Shown here: positions 1 through 7,099 of the stretch, piece after piece
Position numbering within the stretch: the stretch's first letter is position 1
Layout of the letters: every line of letters starts with the position of its first letter
From: Candidatus Bathyarchaeota archaeon
GTDB taxonomy: Archaea; Thermoproteota; Bathyarchaeia; 40CM-2-53-6
Direction: 5' to 3'
Assembly (NCBI GenBank): GCA_005884605.1
Contig: VBBE01000038.1
Coordinates: 1-23,119 of the forward strand
Length of the DNA: 23,119 bases
Notes under the pieces: model-generated
What the model saw: the letters and a program-made list of their open reading frames with translations, nothing else
Databases searched by the model: none
Told to the model about the DNA's origin: nothing
Position numbers and translations under genes: made by a program

Positions 1-36
1 TGTACAGTACCATAGGTATAATTCTTGAGAATTCCA

Positions 37-1425
37 ATGAAAGTGTTTTTCCTCTTCATACTATTGACGGGATTGGTCTTCGCGGTTCCATCGGGCAGTT
101 CGACGAGTGTGACGCCCCCCGCATCCTCAGCGGACTTCACAATGTCCGCGCATCCAAACATGCTCACGATTCCACAAGGCTCTGCCGGGAAGTCCATAAT
201 CCTGCTGACGAGCGTTAACGGTTTTCAGGGAAATGTGACTCTCAGCCCTCCAGTGTCATGCTTGGCAATTGGCTGCCCGCAGTACACGATACGCCCGACA
301 GTCGTCCAATTGGCCGCGAACCAGAACGCCACAGCCGGCTTCACAATCTACACTTTCTCACAGACACCCCTTGCAACCTACAATGTAGCCGTGACCGGCA
401 CCAGTGGCAGCATCTCCCACTCAGCACCAGTCACATTTACAGTCGTGGCCCCCGGCGCTCCGGATTTCACAATCTCAGCCAATCCATCGAGCCAAACAGT
501 TGTTGCGGGCAATACCGGCAAGTCCCAGATCATACTGACCAGCATCAACAGTTTCAATGGAACCGTTAAACTCACAACGTCCCCCGCACCACTCTGCGTC
601 TCATGCCCAAGCTGGGGCATCAGCCCATCCAGCGTCGACCTCTCACCGGGCGGAACTGCTGCCTCGATCCTCACCTTCTACACCACGACCGGCACTCCGC
701 CCACCAACTGGGTCGTAACAGTGACCGGAACAAGCGGTAGCATATCACACAGTGTCGACGTAACGTTCACCGTGGTCTCGTCCGCTCCAGCTCCGGACTT
801 TACAATGACCGCCAACCCTAGCAGCCTGAATATTCCCGCAGGCACCACGGGCAAATCAACAATCGTTCTTACGAGTCTCAACGGTTTCAGCGGAACCGTG
901 AACCTTTACGCGTCCCCGTCTCCTCTCTGTCCATCACCCGCATGCAGCACTTGGTCTATCGATCCGACAAGTGTCAATCTCGTTCCTAACGGAACCGCCA
1001 CTGCAACCCTCTCAATTTTTGGCGGGACCCAGGGAGGCTATGGAAATGTCACCGTCTACGGAAGCAGCGGCAGCCTCTCGCACTCTGTAATCGTGTCATT
1101 CAAGATCTCTCCATCCCCAGACTTTACAATCACACTCAGCCCATCCTCCCAAACAGTCAGAAAAGGCTCCACCGCAACATTCACGATACGGGTAACAGGA
1201 ACAAACGGCTTCAACAATACTATCGACATAACCGCCACCATCGCACCCGTCACACGCCACAGTCCCGCAACCTCTCTACCCTCCTCGGTCGGCCCCTATT
1301 CCACTTCAACCCTCACTGTCTCAACAGCGCGCAACACGCAATCAGGCACTTACACGATCACGGTGACCGCCACTAGCGGCTCATTGACGCACACCGCTAC
1401 CGTGACCGTAACGGTTGCAAGTTAG
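37..1425 (+). CDS. Secreted protein of four Ig-like repeats
   Basis: The N-terminus has one lysine followed by a hydrophobic run ending near FAVPSG, a Sec signal peptide. The rest is four tandem repeats of about 104 residues (roughly 33-136, 143-247, 254-357 and 362-462). Each begins PDFT(I/M), continues with NPSS/G-TGKS and LTS-NGF-GTV-like strands and ends TSGS(I/L)SHS-VTFTV. Repeats 1-3 each carry a close cysteine pair (CxxxxC, CxxC, CxxxxC) that could form a disulfide; repeat 4 has none. The composition is rich in Ser/Thr/Pro/Val and predicts all-beta domains, as in archaeal surface or secreted proteins. There is no C-terminal membrane anchor, so it is probably released or held by partners. 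ATG at 37 was chosen because it gives a compact signal peptide; TTG at 25 is in frame and possible. Function unknown; adhesion or surface-layer binding is inference. Confidence 0.85.
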   Translation: MKVFFLFILLTGLVFAVPSGSSTSVTPPASSADFTMSAHPNMLTIPQGSAGKSIILLTSVNGFQGNVTLSPPVSCLAIGCPQYTIRPTVVQLAANQNATAGFTIYTFSQTPLATYNVAVTGTSGSISHSAPVTFTVVAPGAPDFTISANPSSQTVVAGNTGKSQIILTSINSFNGTVKLTTSPAPLCVSCPSWGISPSSVDLSPGGTAASILTFYTTTGTPPTNWVVTVTGTSGSISHSVDVTFTVVSSAPAPDFTMTANPSSLNIPAGTTGKSTIVLTSLNGFSGTVNLYASPSPLCPSPACSTWSIDPTSVNLVPNGTATATLSIFGGTQGGYGNVTVYGSSGSLSHSVIVSFKISPSPDFTITLSPSSQTVRKGSTATFTIRVTGTNGFNNTIDITATIAPVTRHSPATSLPSSVGPYSTSTLTVSTARNTQSGTYTITVTATSGSLTHTATVTVTVAS

Positions 1426-1586
1426 ACTGAAGTCCGTCTAAGCCGACCCAACCATAGTCCCTAGTCCAGCCTGGAATGCGTATACGATGGGATTGAACTG
1501 GGTCCCCCGAGTTCTCGGCAAGTTCGCCCGTGCTGTTTAGGCTAATAGCCTGGTTTCCCTTCGCTCACAGCACTGTCTGGATAATC

Positions 1587-1985
1587 CTAGATCAACAGAA
1601 CGTCAATATTGGCTACTTTCTGAATCGCTTGAAAGTCTCCGTCGGATGTCACTATCGTGTCGGCACCATTTGCAACAGCAATTCCGGAAATGAGAACGTC
1701 GAGAGAATTGACTGGTCTACCGAGCCTCAACAGTGATCCCATGATCCTCGCAGATTCTTCTCCAGAGGCAAAATCTAGACCTAGCATCAGCGCTTGTCTT
1801 GCGAAAGCACGGATCGACTTCTCTTCTCTCACGAGCCTCTTATGATAAATGGGAGATAGCAACTCGAAGAGTGAAATTGTCGTCGCGGCTATCCTATTCT
1901 GGTCCCGCTGCGCCTCTTCGACTATCTTCCGAGTCTTCTCTCCTCTCCTAAGAAAGTCGATTATCGCGGACGTGTCGAAGACTAT
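1587..1985 (-). CDS. vapC: VapC-type PIN-domain toxin (no canonical start)
   Basis: PIN-domain ribonuclease, the toxin partner of the adjacent VapB. Read from an ATA codon at 1985-1983 it is 132 aa, the usual VapC length. It keeps the acidic active-site set: D4 in VFDTSA, E41 in SLFELL, D96 in NSLDVLISG, and D115/D117 in VTSDGDF. These residues bind the metal used to cleave RNA in the family. The ATA overlaps the vapB stop (ATAG), so the genes are translationally coupled. No ATG, GTG or TTG lies between an in-frame TGA upstream and the conserved VFDTSA motif. The first canonical start is TTG at 1862, which would remove the first 41 residues including D4. The gene therefore either starts at AUA, has lost its start, or carries a base error. 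The PIN assignment is firm; expression as an active toxin is uncertain. Confidence 0.8.
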   Translation of the reverse strand: MVFDTSAIIDFLRRGEKTRKIVEEAQRDQNRIAATTISLFELLSPIYHKRLVREEKSIRAFARQALMLGLDFASGEESARIMGSLLRLGRPVNSLDVLISGIAVANGADTIVTSDGDFQAIQKVANIDVLLI

Positions 1986-2200
1986 CGTAGGCGAATCACT
2001 GTTCGTTTCCGAATCTCGCGCGCGCTGTTCTCGACCTCAGCCCAGTGCTTACTATCTGAGAGAACGCCCCACAAAGGCAGAAGGTCGCCGCCCCTTTCAA
2101 GCAACTTCTCGATCACGTCACTGAAGCTTTCTCCCTCCTTCTTAGCTTCCGATAGTTTTCGATAGACTTCCTCTCGAATGGCGAGGTTCTTGCTGGCCAT
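1982..2200 (-). CDS. vapB: VapB-type antitoxin (DUF217 family)
   Basis: A 72-aa protein starting MASKNLAIREEVYRKL and continuing GESFSDVIEKLLE, the hallmark of the archaeal VapB/DUF217 antitoxins: an N-terminal DNA-binding strand and helices, then a tail that neutralises the toxin. It is the first gene of the pair and its stop overlaps the proposed vapC start by three bases. No Shine-Dalgarno sequence precedes the ATG. A TATA-like GTATAC is centred about 26 nt upstream, so the mRNA is probably leaderless. The promoter carries a palindrome suited to autorepression by VapB or VapBC, which is the known behaviour of such systems. Confidence 0.87.
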   Translation of the reverse strand: MASKNLAIREEVYRKLSEAKKEGESFSDVIEKLLERGGDLLPLWGVLSDSKHWAEVENSAREIRKRTVIRLR

Positions 2201-2209
2201 ACACAGATA

Positions 2210-2229
2210 TGTATACTGGTCTGTATACT
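2210..2229 (-). promoter_or_regulatory. vapBC promoter with GTATA-N8-TATAC operator
   Basis: A perfect palindrome arm set GTATA (2211-2215) and TATAC (2224-2228) separated by 8 bp. It also reads as a direct repeat of TGTATAC spaced by 5 bp. The distal half-site is centred about 26 bp before the vapB ATG, where an archaeal TATA box of a leaderless gene belongs. A bound repressor would therefore block TBP. The same arms and spacing recur at 19879-19896 and 20394-20411. Confidence 0.6.
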
Positions 2230-2230
2230 A

Positions 2231-2556
2231 AGCTTTCCATCCGCCGAACACAAAGAAGCGACTTGGAAAACTAAAGTCGTGTACCCAGCTCGCGTCCCCG
2301 CGGCTTGGAGAATTCTATCCGCTGAGTCCTTGTGGAAGATTGCCGACTTCCTGGCCGCGGCGCTCTTACCTTTAGTACGCTTCTCTTATGCCGCGTTCAT
2401 GTGACGAGGCAGACTCGGATCCAGTCCTTTTATGATAATTCGACCACTAGAAAATTCGCGAAGAGAATGAGCATTTGATTAATGGATTGAAGGAATGGTG
2501 TAATCACGGGGGTTTATTCAACAAATTTGCTAGATTGGTGGGGTTGAGGTCTCCTC
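2231..2556. other. Gene-free stretch between vapBC and the ABC exporter
   Basis: No convincing reading frame on either strand. The last 50 bases hold the likely promoter of the exporter gene: TTTATT at 2513-2518, then GAGGT at 2545-2549 seven bases before the ATG, a usable ribosome binding site. A second AT-rich box, TTTTATGATAA, lies near 2428-2438. Nothing else recognised. Confidence 0.45.
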
Positions 2557-4302
2557 ATGCTCAAACGAGCCTTTGAGGATCTTCGACCTTATCTTTGGCC
2601 AATCGTCGTTCTACTGATAATATCTCTGACAACTGTACCGATAACGCTGATCTTTCCCCTGCCCATCAAGTTGTTAGTCGACAGCGTTCTCGGATCTCAG
2701 CCATTACCCGGATATCTCACGGTTTTCGTTGGAGCCCAACTCTCCAAAAGTCTCACCCTATGGCTCGCGATCACCATACTCATGGGAACCGCAGTCCTGA
2801 CCTACCTACAGAACCTGGTGAATGTCTGGTACACCAACAAGGTCGGAAATCGGATGACACTTGACGTGCGCGCCCGTCTTTTCCGCCAGATGCAACGTCT
2901 CTCCATAGCCTACCACGATACCATGGGGGCAGCAGACTCAGCATATCGTACCCTCAACGATGCCCCAATGCTACGTTCGTTCGGAATCGACAGCATGATT
3001 CCCTTGGCTACTTCGATCCTGACTATTGGCGCGATGATTCTTGTCATGGTCTACTTTGACTGGCAGCTCGCCCTGGTCGCCCTGCTAGTGTCTCCCATGA
3101 TGTTCCTTCTCACTTTTGTATTTCGGCCACGGATTCGCGCTGGATGGCGGAAGTTCAGAGCCTCAGAAAGCGCGGCAATGGCCGTAGCCCAAGAGAGTCT
3201 AGGAGCCTCCAGATTAGTGAAATCGTACGGGCAAGAAGAACGGAAGAACAAGCAGTTAGTCTCCCACTACAGTGCGAGTCTAAACGCTCAACTCAAGGTA
3301 CAGGTAGACAGCGCCGTTTACAGTCTACTCGTGGGCGTTGTGACAGCTGCCGGATTGGCGGCCGTGTTCTACATCGGAATAGGCCACGTTCAAACAGGCG
3401 TGCTGACACTCGGGAGCCTTCTAGTCGTAAACTACTATGTGACCCAGCTCTACGGTCCCCTAAGAAACGTAGGCCAGTCAATACTTGATATTCAGATGTC
3501 GCTGACCGGAGTAGAACGATATCGCGCCGTTCTTGACGAGAAGCCCGACGTGCCCGAGTCACCCAATGCGCTTCCCCTAGCGAGAGCTAAAGGCAAGATT
3601 AGCTTCCAAAACGTGTCGTTCGAGTATACAAAGGGCCATCCAGTACTCGACGACGTATCCTTCGAACTACCGTCTGCCAATTGTCTCGGCGTAGTTGGTC
3701 CGACGGGTTCAGGCAAGACCACACTGTCGACACTCCTACTACGCCTCTTCGACCCAACTGATGGCGTAATTACTCTGGACGATATCGACGTGAAAGACTA
3801 CAAGCTGGCGGATCTCCGAAACCAGTATGCAGTGGTCCATCAGGAGACTGTACTCTTCTCAACGACCGTAGCTGAGAACATTCACTTCGCCCGTCCCAGC
3901 GCAACCATGGACGAGGTGGTTAGAGCAGCAACCGCCGCGAAAGCTCACGAGTTCATCACAAGTCTACCAAACGGGTACGAGACCTTGGTCGGTGAGCGAG
4001 GAATGAAGCTCTCTGGCGGAGAGCGTCAGCGCATATCACTAGCTCGCGCATTTCTCAAGAACGCGCCCATACTCATACTCGACGAGCCTACCAGTTCATT
4101 GGATGTTCATACAGAAGCGGTTATACTCGAGACGATTCAAGAACTGATGAAAGGCAAGACCACCTTGATGATCGCCCATCGCCCAAGCACTCTAAGAAAT
4201 TGCAACATAATTCTGGTGCTAGAAGAGGGCAGAGTGACTCGAATGACCACTGAAGTCGATTCGGTAATCTTAGACATGCAAGCTCCAAATTTACAGATAT
4301 GA
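2557..4302 (+). CDS. ABC exporter half-transporter (fused TMD-NBD)
   Basis: A 581-aa type I ABC exporter, expected to work as a homodimer moving lipid, drug or peptide outward with ATP. Residues 1-310 form the six-helix membrane domain (hydrophobic segments near 13-33, 66-86, 148-168, 170-190, 256-276 and 282-300). Residues 345-581 form the ATPase: Walker A GPTGSGKTT 381-389, Q-loop Q429 in VVHQE, signature LSGGE 485-489, Walker B ILILDE 505-510, and switch histidine H541 in MIAHR. All catalytic residues are present and the length is standard for the MsbA/LmrA/BmrA group. ATG was chosen because GAGGT sits seven bases upstream. A frameshifted DUF5519 gene begins 22 bp downstream and may share the transcript. 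Substrate cannot be told from sequence. Confidence 0.93.
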   Translation: MLKRAFEDLRPYLWPIVVLLIISLTTVPITLIFPLPIKLLVDSVLGSQPLPGYLTVFVGAQLSKSLTLWLAITILMGTAVLTYLQNLVNVWYTNKVGNRMTLDVRARLFRQMQRLSIAYHDTMGAADSAYRTLNDAPMLRSFGIDSMIPLATSILTIGAMILVMVYFDWQLALVALLVSPMMFLLTFVFRPRIRAGWRKFRASESAAMAVAQESLGASRLVKSYGQEERKNKQLVSHYSASLNAQLKVQVDSAVYSLLVGVVTAAGLAAVFYIGIGHVQTGVLTLGSLLVVNYYVTQLYGPLRNVGQSILDIQMSLTGVERYRAVLDEKPDVPESPNALPLARAKGKISFQNVSFEYTKGHPVLDDVSFELPSANCLGVVGPTGSGKTTLSTLLLRLFDPTDGVITLDDIDVKDYKLADLRNQYAVVHQETVLFSTTVAENIHFARPSATMDEVVRAATAAKAHEFITSLPNGYETLVGERGMKLSGGERQRISLARAFLKNAPILILDEPTSSLDVHTEAVILETIQELMKGKTTLMIAHRPSTLRNCNIILVLEEGRVTRMTTEVDSVILDMQAPNLQI

Positions 4303-4324
4303 TCCATCACGAGTCACGTCAAAT

Positions 4325-4689
4325 TTGACCGACAAATCGAGAGTGATTGAGAACGTGACTATTGGATTGAGAGAGTGGTTGTTGCAGTTGCCGGATGTTG
4401 TTGAGGCACCACATAGTTTCGGGGGAACTGAGTATCAGGTTAACGGTCGCCAATTCATGCACAACCATGGTCCAAGATATCTGGACATACACTTGTCGCG
4501 GGAAGACCAAGAACGAGTAATCCGTGAGGGCAAGGCCGAGCGGCACCGGTTCACGCCAGCACGGCGGGATGGATTACCTTCCACTTACGATTGGAGAGAG
4601 ATGTTGAGACTGCGAAGGAATTGATCTCACTACGCTACAATGATGCTCAAAAGACAGCGGCGTTTCTAAAGCAACGCCTTTCTTCATGA
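4325..4689 (+). pseudogene. DUF5519 (luciferase-like domain) gene, frameshifted
   Basis: The first frame starts at TTG 4325 and gives LREWLLQLPDV, then FGGTEYQVNGRQFMHNHGPR and LDIHLSREDQERVIREGKAE. This matches the conserved core of the small DUF5519 'luciferase domain' proteins as I recall it (GG-EF-V-GRE-GH-H-DG, LDI, A-HH--P). After about 4565 that frame turns into unrelated residues and stops at 4624. The frame shifted by -1 continues the family C-terminus from about 4570 (GWITFHLRLERDVETAKELI) and stops at 4689. Together they make about 120 aa, the usual family length. A single missing base in ACGGCGGGATGG (4561-4572) explains this; no slippery heptamer is seen. Either a recent pseudogene or an assembly error. 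The biochemical role of the family is not established. Confidence 0.7.
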
Positions 4690-4792
4690 TAGTCTGCTCG
4701 AACTAATCTGTCACAATCGGAGCTTGAGATTCCACATTAGGAAAACCGCTCCCTACGCCAAGGCCAGAGGCTTGGAAAATTCAGTCAATAGT

Positions 4793-4984
4793 TCAGGGCT
4801 TTCGGCTCCTTCCTCTGAGAACTATTATCGCTGTGACCAGGACGAGGGCGATGGCCAGGACCATGAAGCCTATCGTCTCCGGATCGCGGACGAAGTCTCC
4901 TTGCTGGAAGTAGATGCTGTTCTGATACTCACCAAAGAACCGCCAAGAAGCATACAAGACGCTCAGGGCCGAGAGTATAATCAT
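4793..4984 (-). CDS. Small membrane protein, two predicted helices
   Basis: A 63-aa frame with an N-terminal hydrophobic helix (about 1-16), a polar loop with WRFFGEYQNS and DFVRDPET, a second helix (about 38-56, MVLAIALVLVTAIIVL) and a basic tail RGRSRKP. This two-helix hairpin pattern with a positively charged end is unlikely in a shadow frame. The frame stays open upstream of the ATG for about 24 codons and the first helix seems to begin before it (LSGFGAS), so the true start may lie further upstream at a non-standard codon. It lies downstream of the permease on the same strand, separated by 216 bp that includes a hairpin. Family not recognised. Confidence 0.45.
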   Translation of the reverse strand: MIILSALSVLYASWRFFGEYQNSIYFQQGDFVRDPETIGFMVLAIALVLVTAIIVLRGRSRKP

Positions 4985-5049
4985 GGAGGCTCCAAAGCCA
5001 GAGAGCTTTCTCCCGGAACCAGATCTGGGGCTTGCGGCAGAACTCGTAT

Positions 5050-5071
5050 AGATCAGCCTCTACGCTGATCT
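5050..5071. repeat. 8-bp perfect inverted repeat (hairpin)
   Basis: AGATCAGC (5050-5057), a 6-nt loop CTCTAC, then GCTGATCT (5064-5071). It lies between the end of the ABC-2 permease gene (5201) and the small membrane protein gene (4984), both on the minus strand. No T-run follows on either strand, so a terminator is not supported. A protein-binding palindrome or a leader hairpin for the miniprotein are alternatives. Confidence 0.4.
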
Positions 5072-5200
5072 GTCTCTTCACTCGTTATTCGTTCTTATGC
5101 ATAATGTAACTCGAAAAGTCAACTGCGGCCACTACCCTGCTTCATCTCTCCCAGGACCCCCATCGTTGGTTCTCCGCCGTCCTCCAGCCTTCGTTTTCTG

Positions 5201-5998
5201 TCATGTCCACCTATGCGTCCCTGTTCTTCTGATAGATCTCAGAGCGCGGTTCAACGCGAGGATGCCTAGTCCCAGCAAGCCTAGGGCGTAGACTGTGAAA
5301 ACCTCCAGTATGTCGGTTGCTGGAGAAACTTGGCTTCCGAGGGCGATCCTTATTCCAGTGAAAAAATAGTATTGGGGTGTCACGAGAGATAACGCTTGGA
5401 AGGCTCCGGGCAAGACCTGTACTGGGACAAGCATGTTTCCGACGAGGCCCGTCAAAGTGTAAATGAACCAGCTGAGGACCGCCGTCTGTTTGTATACGAG
5501 GTTGAAAGCGAGGCCGACAAAGCCCATTCCCACGGATGTGACTATACCTAGGAAGATGATTGTTGTGAATAGTGGAATGTTGTACAAGTACTGTATCCCG
5601 AAGAGTAGTGTTGCTGCAGCGAACGAGAATAATGCGCTGGCTAGGGTTGTCATTATCGAAAATGAAGAGGCCGAGATGATGTATTCGCGAAGTCCGGTCC
5701 GTGTAACCAACAATTCTTCGATAGAGTTAGGGCTCACGTAGGAGAGGAACATACCAAAACTGGTGCCCATGATCGACGCAAATGCTACTCCCGAAACCAG
5801 GTAAGCTCCAAGACTCATCCCGTAGGTTGACGATGTGCTGGACGCAACCGCTGTTGCCCCTAGAAACCCGTAGATGACTATGCCCATAATCGTACTGACG
5901 AGGCTCGTAAGAGCTGTTAGCCGGTAGGATGCCCTGATCTTAGCTTCCCGACCGAAGAGGGTCCACCAACGGTTCAACCAGACCGAGACACTAATCAA
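5201..5998 (-). CDS. ABC-2 type transporter permease
   Basis: A 265-aa integral membrane protein with about six hydrophobic segments and the ABC-2 permease signature region: a long periplasm-facing stretch before the last helices with NMLVPVQVLPGAF, SLVTPQYYF and GIRIALG. It is the membrane half of an exporter; the ATPase gene lies directly upstream on the same strand. The TTG start overlaps the ATPase stop by four bases (TTGA), giving translational coupling and supporting this start. The family includes drug resistance, lipid and polysaccharide exporters (DrrB/NodJ-like); the substrate is unknown. Confidence 0.88.
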   Translation of the reverse strand: MISVSVWLNRWWTLFGREAKIRASYRLTALTSLVSTIMGIVIYGFLGATAVASSTSSTYGMSLGAYLVSGVAFASIMGTSFGMFLSYVSPNSIEELLVTRTGLREYIISASSFSIMTTLASALFSFAAATLLFGIQYLYNIPLFTTIIFLGIVTSVGMGFVGLAFNLVYKQTAVLSWFIYTLTGLVGNMLVPVQVLPGAFQALSLVTPQYYFFTGIRIALGSQVSPATDILEVFTVYALGLLGLGILALNRALRSIRRTGTHRWT

Positions 5999-6750
5999 CG
6001 TGCCAGATCAGCCTCCATCCCCTGCCAGGGCGACAGCTCGCCATTCTCCAGCAAGTAGGATCTTTTTCCCAGCTCCTCAGCTTCGTGCACATTGTTGGTT
6101 GTGCAGAGTATTGTCTTCCCTCCTTCTTCGGAGAGTTTCCCGAGATAATCGTGGATGTGTCGCGACGTCCAAGGGTCAACGCCCAGTGTCGGCTCGTCGA
6201 GAAGTAGGACTGGTGGTTCATGGAGGAGTGCTCTTGCTAATGCAAGCCTCCGCCTCATGCCGGAAGAATAGCTCTGGCTCTGGTCTGCTCCACGATCTTC
6301 TAGGTTAAGCTCCTTCAGGAGATCATTGATGCGCTCCTCCGTCTTGCTTGTCGGCATCAGCTGGAGTGCGCCATAGTACCGAAGGTTGTGCCTTGCAGAG
6401 AGGCGAGGATGGAAGCCGCCGTCGCCAGCATTCAACATGACACCTACGTTACGCTTGACAGAGTCGGCTTCTCCCGCTACATCGCGACCACAAATTCTAG
6501 CAACCCCACTGTCCGGCAACACTAGTGTAGACAGGATCCTGATCAACGTGGTCTTTCCCGCCCCATTCTTTCCTAGGATACAGACTGTCTCACCGTCCCC
6601 GACAGAGAGTGTTACATTCCTTAGGACAGGGCGATTCTCCAGCTTCTCTACGGACCTGCCTATCTCAGACTTTCGTTGGAACGACTTCGAAACATGTTCA
6701 AGCAAAAGTGGCGGGATCACGAGAGCATCTTTTGTAAGTTGGCTGATCAA
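5995..6750 (-). CDS. ABC-2 exporter ATP-binding protein
   Basis: A 251-aa ATPase of the DrrA/CcmA-like group that powers the permease encoded just downstream. Walker A GKNGAGKTT lies at 60-68, signature YSSGM at 151-155 followed by RRRLALARAL, Walker B VLLLDE at 171-176 and a D-loop GVDP. Two positions are unusual. The Q-loop region reads NVGVMLNAGDGGF without glutamine, as in some DrrA-type ATPases. The switch region reads CTTNNVHEAEEL, with asparagine where the family normally has histidine (TTH). The start used is TTG 6750; GTG at 6720 is an alternative that begins just before the LLLEHVSKSF strand. Confidence 0.88.
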   Translation of the reverse strand: MISQLTKDALVIPPLLLEHVSKSFQRKSEIGRSVEKLENRPVLRNVTLSVGDGETVCILGKNGAGKTTLIRILSTLVLPDSGVARICGRDVAGEADSVKRNVGVMLNAGDGGFHPRLSARHNLRYYGALQLMPTSKTEERINDLLKELNLEDRGADQSQSYSSGMRRRLALARALLHEPPVLLLDEPTLGVDPWTSRHIHDYLGKLSEEGGKTILCTTNNVHEAEELGKRSYLLENGELSPWQGMEADLAR

Positions 6751-6922
6751 CTAGTCCTAATGTTTTTCGCAAACACTCAGCGACTACAATTCTCGAATCA
6801 GAAACAGGGTTGCCGAATACATACTAACCCTCGTGCGCCTTTCTAGCGAGCGTTCCGTCCACATGTCATCGTCGAGGTGTGTGTGTCTGATTGTCATCGC
6901 TGAACTGTGGGATAATACTATC

Positions 6923-6929
6923 TTAAATA
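6923..6929 (+). promoter_or_regulatory. TATA box of the Cys-rich microprotein operon
   Basis: TTAAATA within ATCTTAAATAGAG. An archaeal start site about 26 bp downstream (near 6952) would leave a leader of only about 14 nt before the ATG at 6966. No Shine-Dalgarno match precedes that ATG. Confidence 0.5.
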
Positions 6930-6965
6930 GAGCTTGGGCTTCGTTACATTCTTTTTGGAAAACAA

Positions 6966-7085
6966 ATGTTCCACATAGCAAACTGCGATTTGACTCGCTA
7001 CTTCCAATGCTGCGATGCCCACCCCCAGTGCGATCCGTGCACTGGCTGCTGCCGCTGCCCAATCGGCTGCGCATGTCCAGTCTAA
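6966..7085 (+). CDS. Cysteine-rich microprotein (39 aa, 10 Cys)
   Basis: A complete 39-codon frame, ATG to TAA, with cysteines at 7, 15, 16, 22, 25, 28, 29, 31, 35 and 37 plus histidines at 3 and 19. The second half is CDPCTGCCRCPIGCACPV, a dense series of CxxC, CC and CxC spacings typical of metal-binding metallothionein-like peptides or multi-disulfide peptides. There is no signal peptide, so a cytoplasmic metal-binding role is favoured (inference). It follows a good TATA box and ends 14 bases before the start of the 311-aa gene, so the two are probably co-transcribed. No family recognised. Chance is unlikely: ten cysteines in one frame with a correctly placed promoter, start and stop. Confidence 0.65.
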   Translation: MFHIANCDLTRYFQCCDAHPQCDPCTGCCRCPIGCACPV

Positions 7086-7099
7086 GAGGCTAGCCCACA

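Noticed and set aside
1478..1515. tRNA-like GTTCAATCC on the minus strand
   Set aside because: The flanking bases do not form a T-stem, and no matching acceptor or anticodon arm could be found.
4724..5068. Plus-strand 114-residue frame
   Set aside because: Antisense to the two-helix membrane protein; its composition is not protein-like.
6784..7074. Minus-strand 96-residue frame opposite the Cys-rich microprotein
   Set aside because: Low-complexity Ser/Arg composition, no promoter, and antisense to the better supported plus-strand frame.
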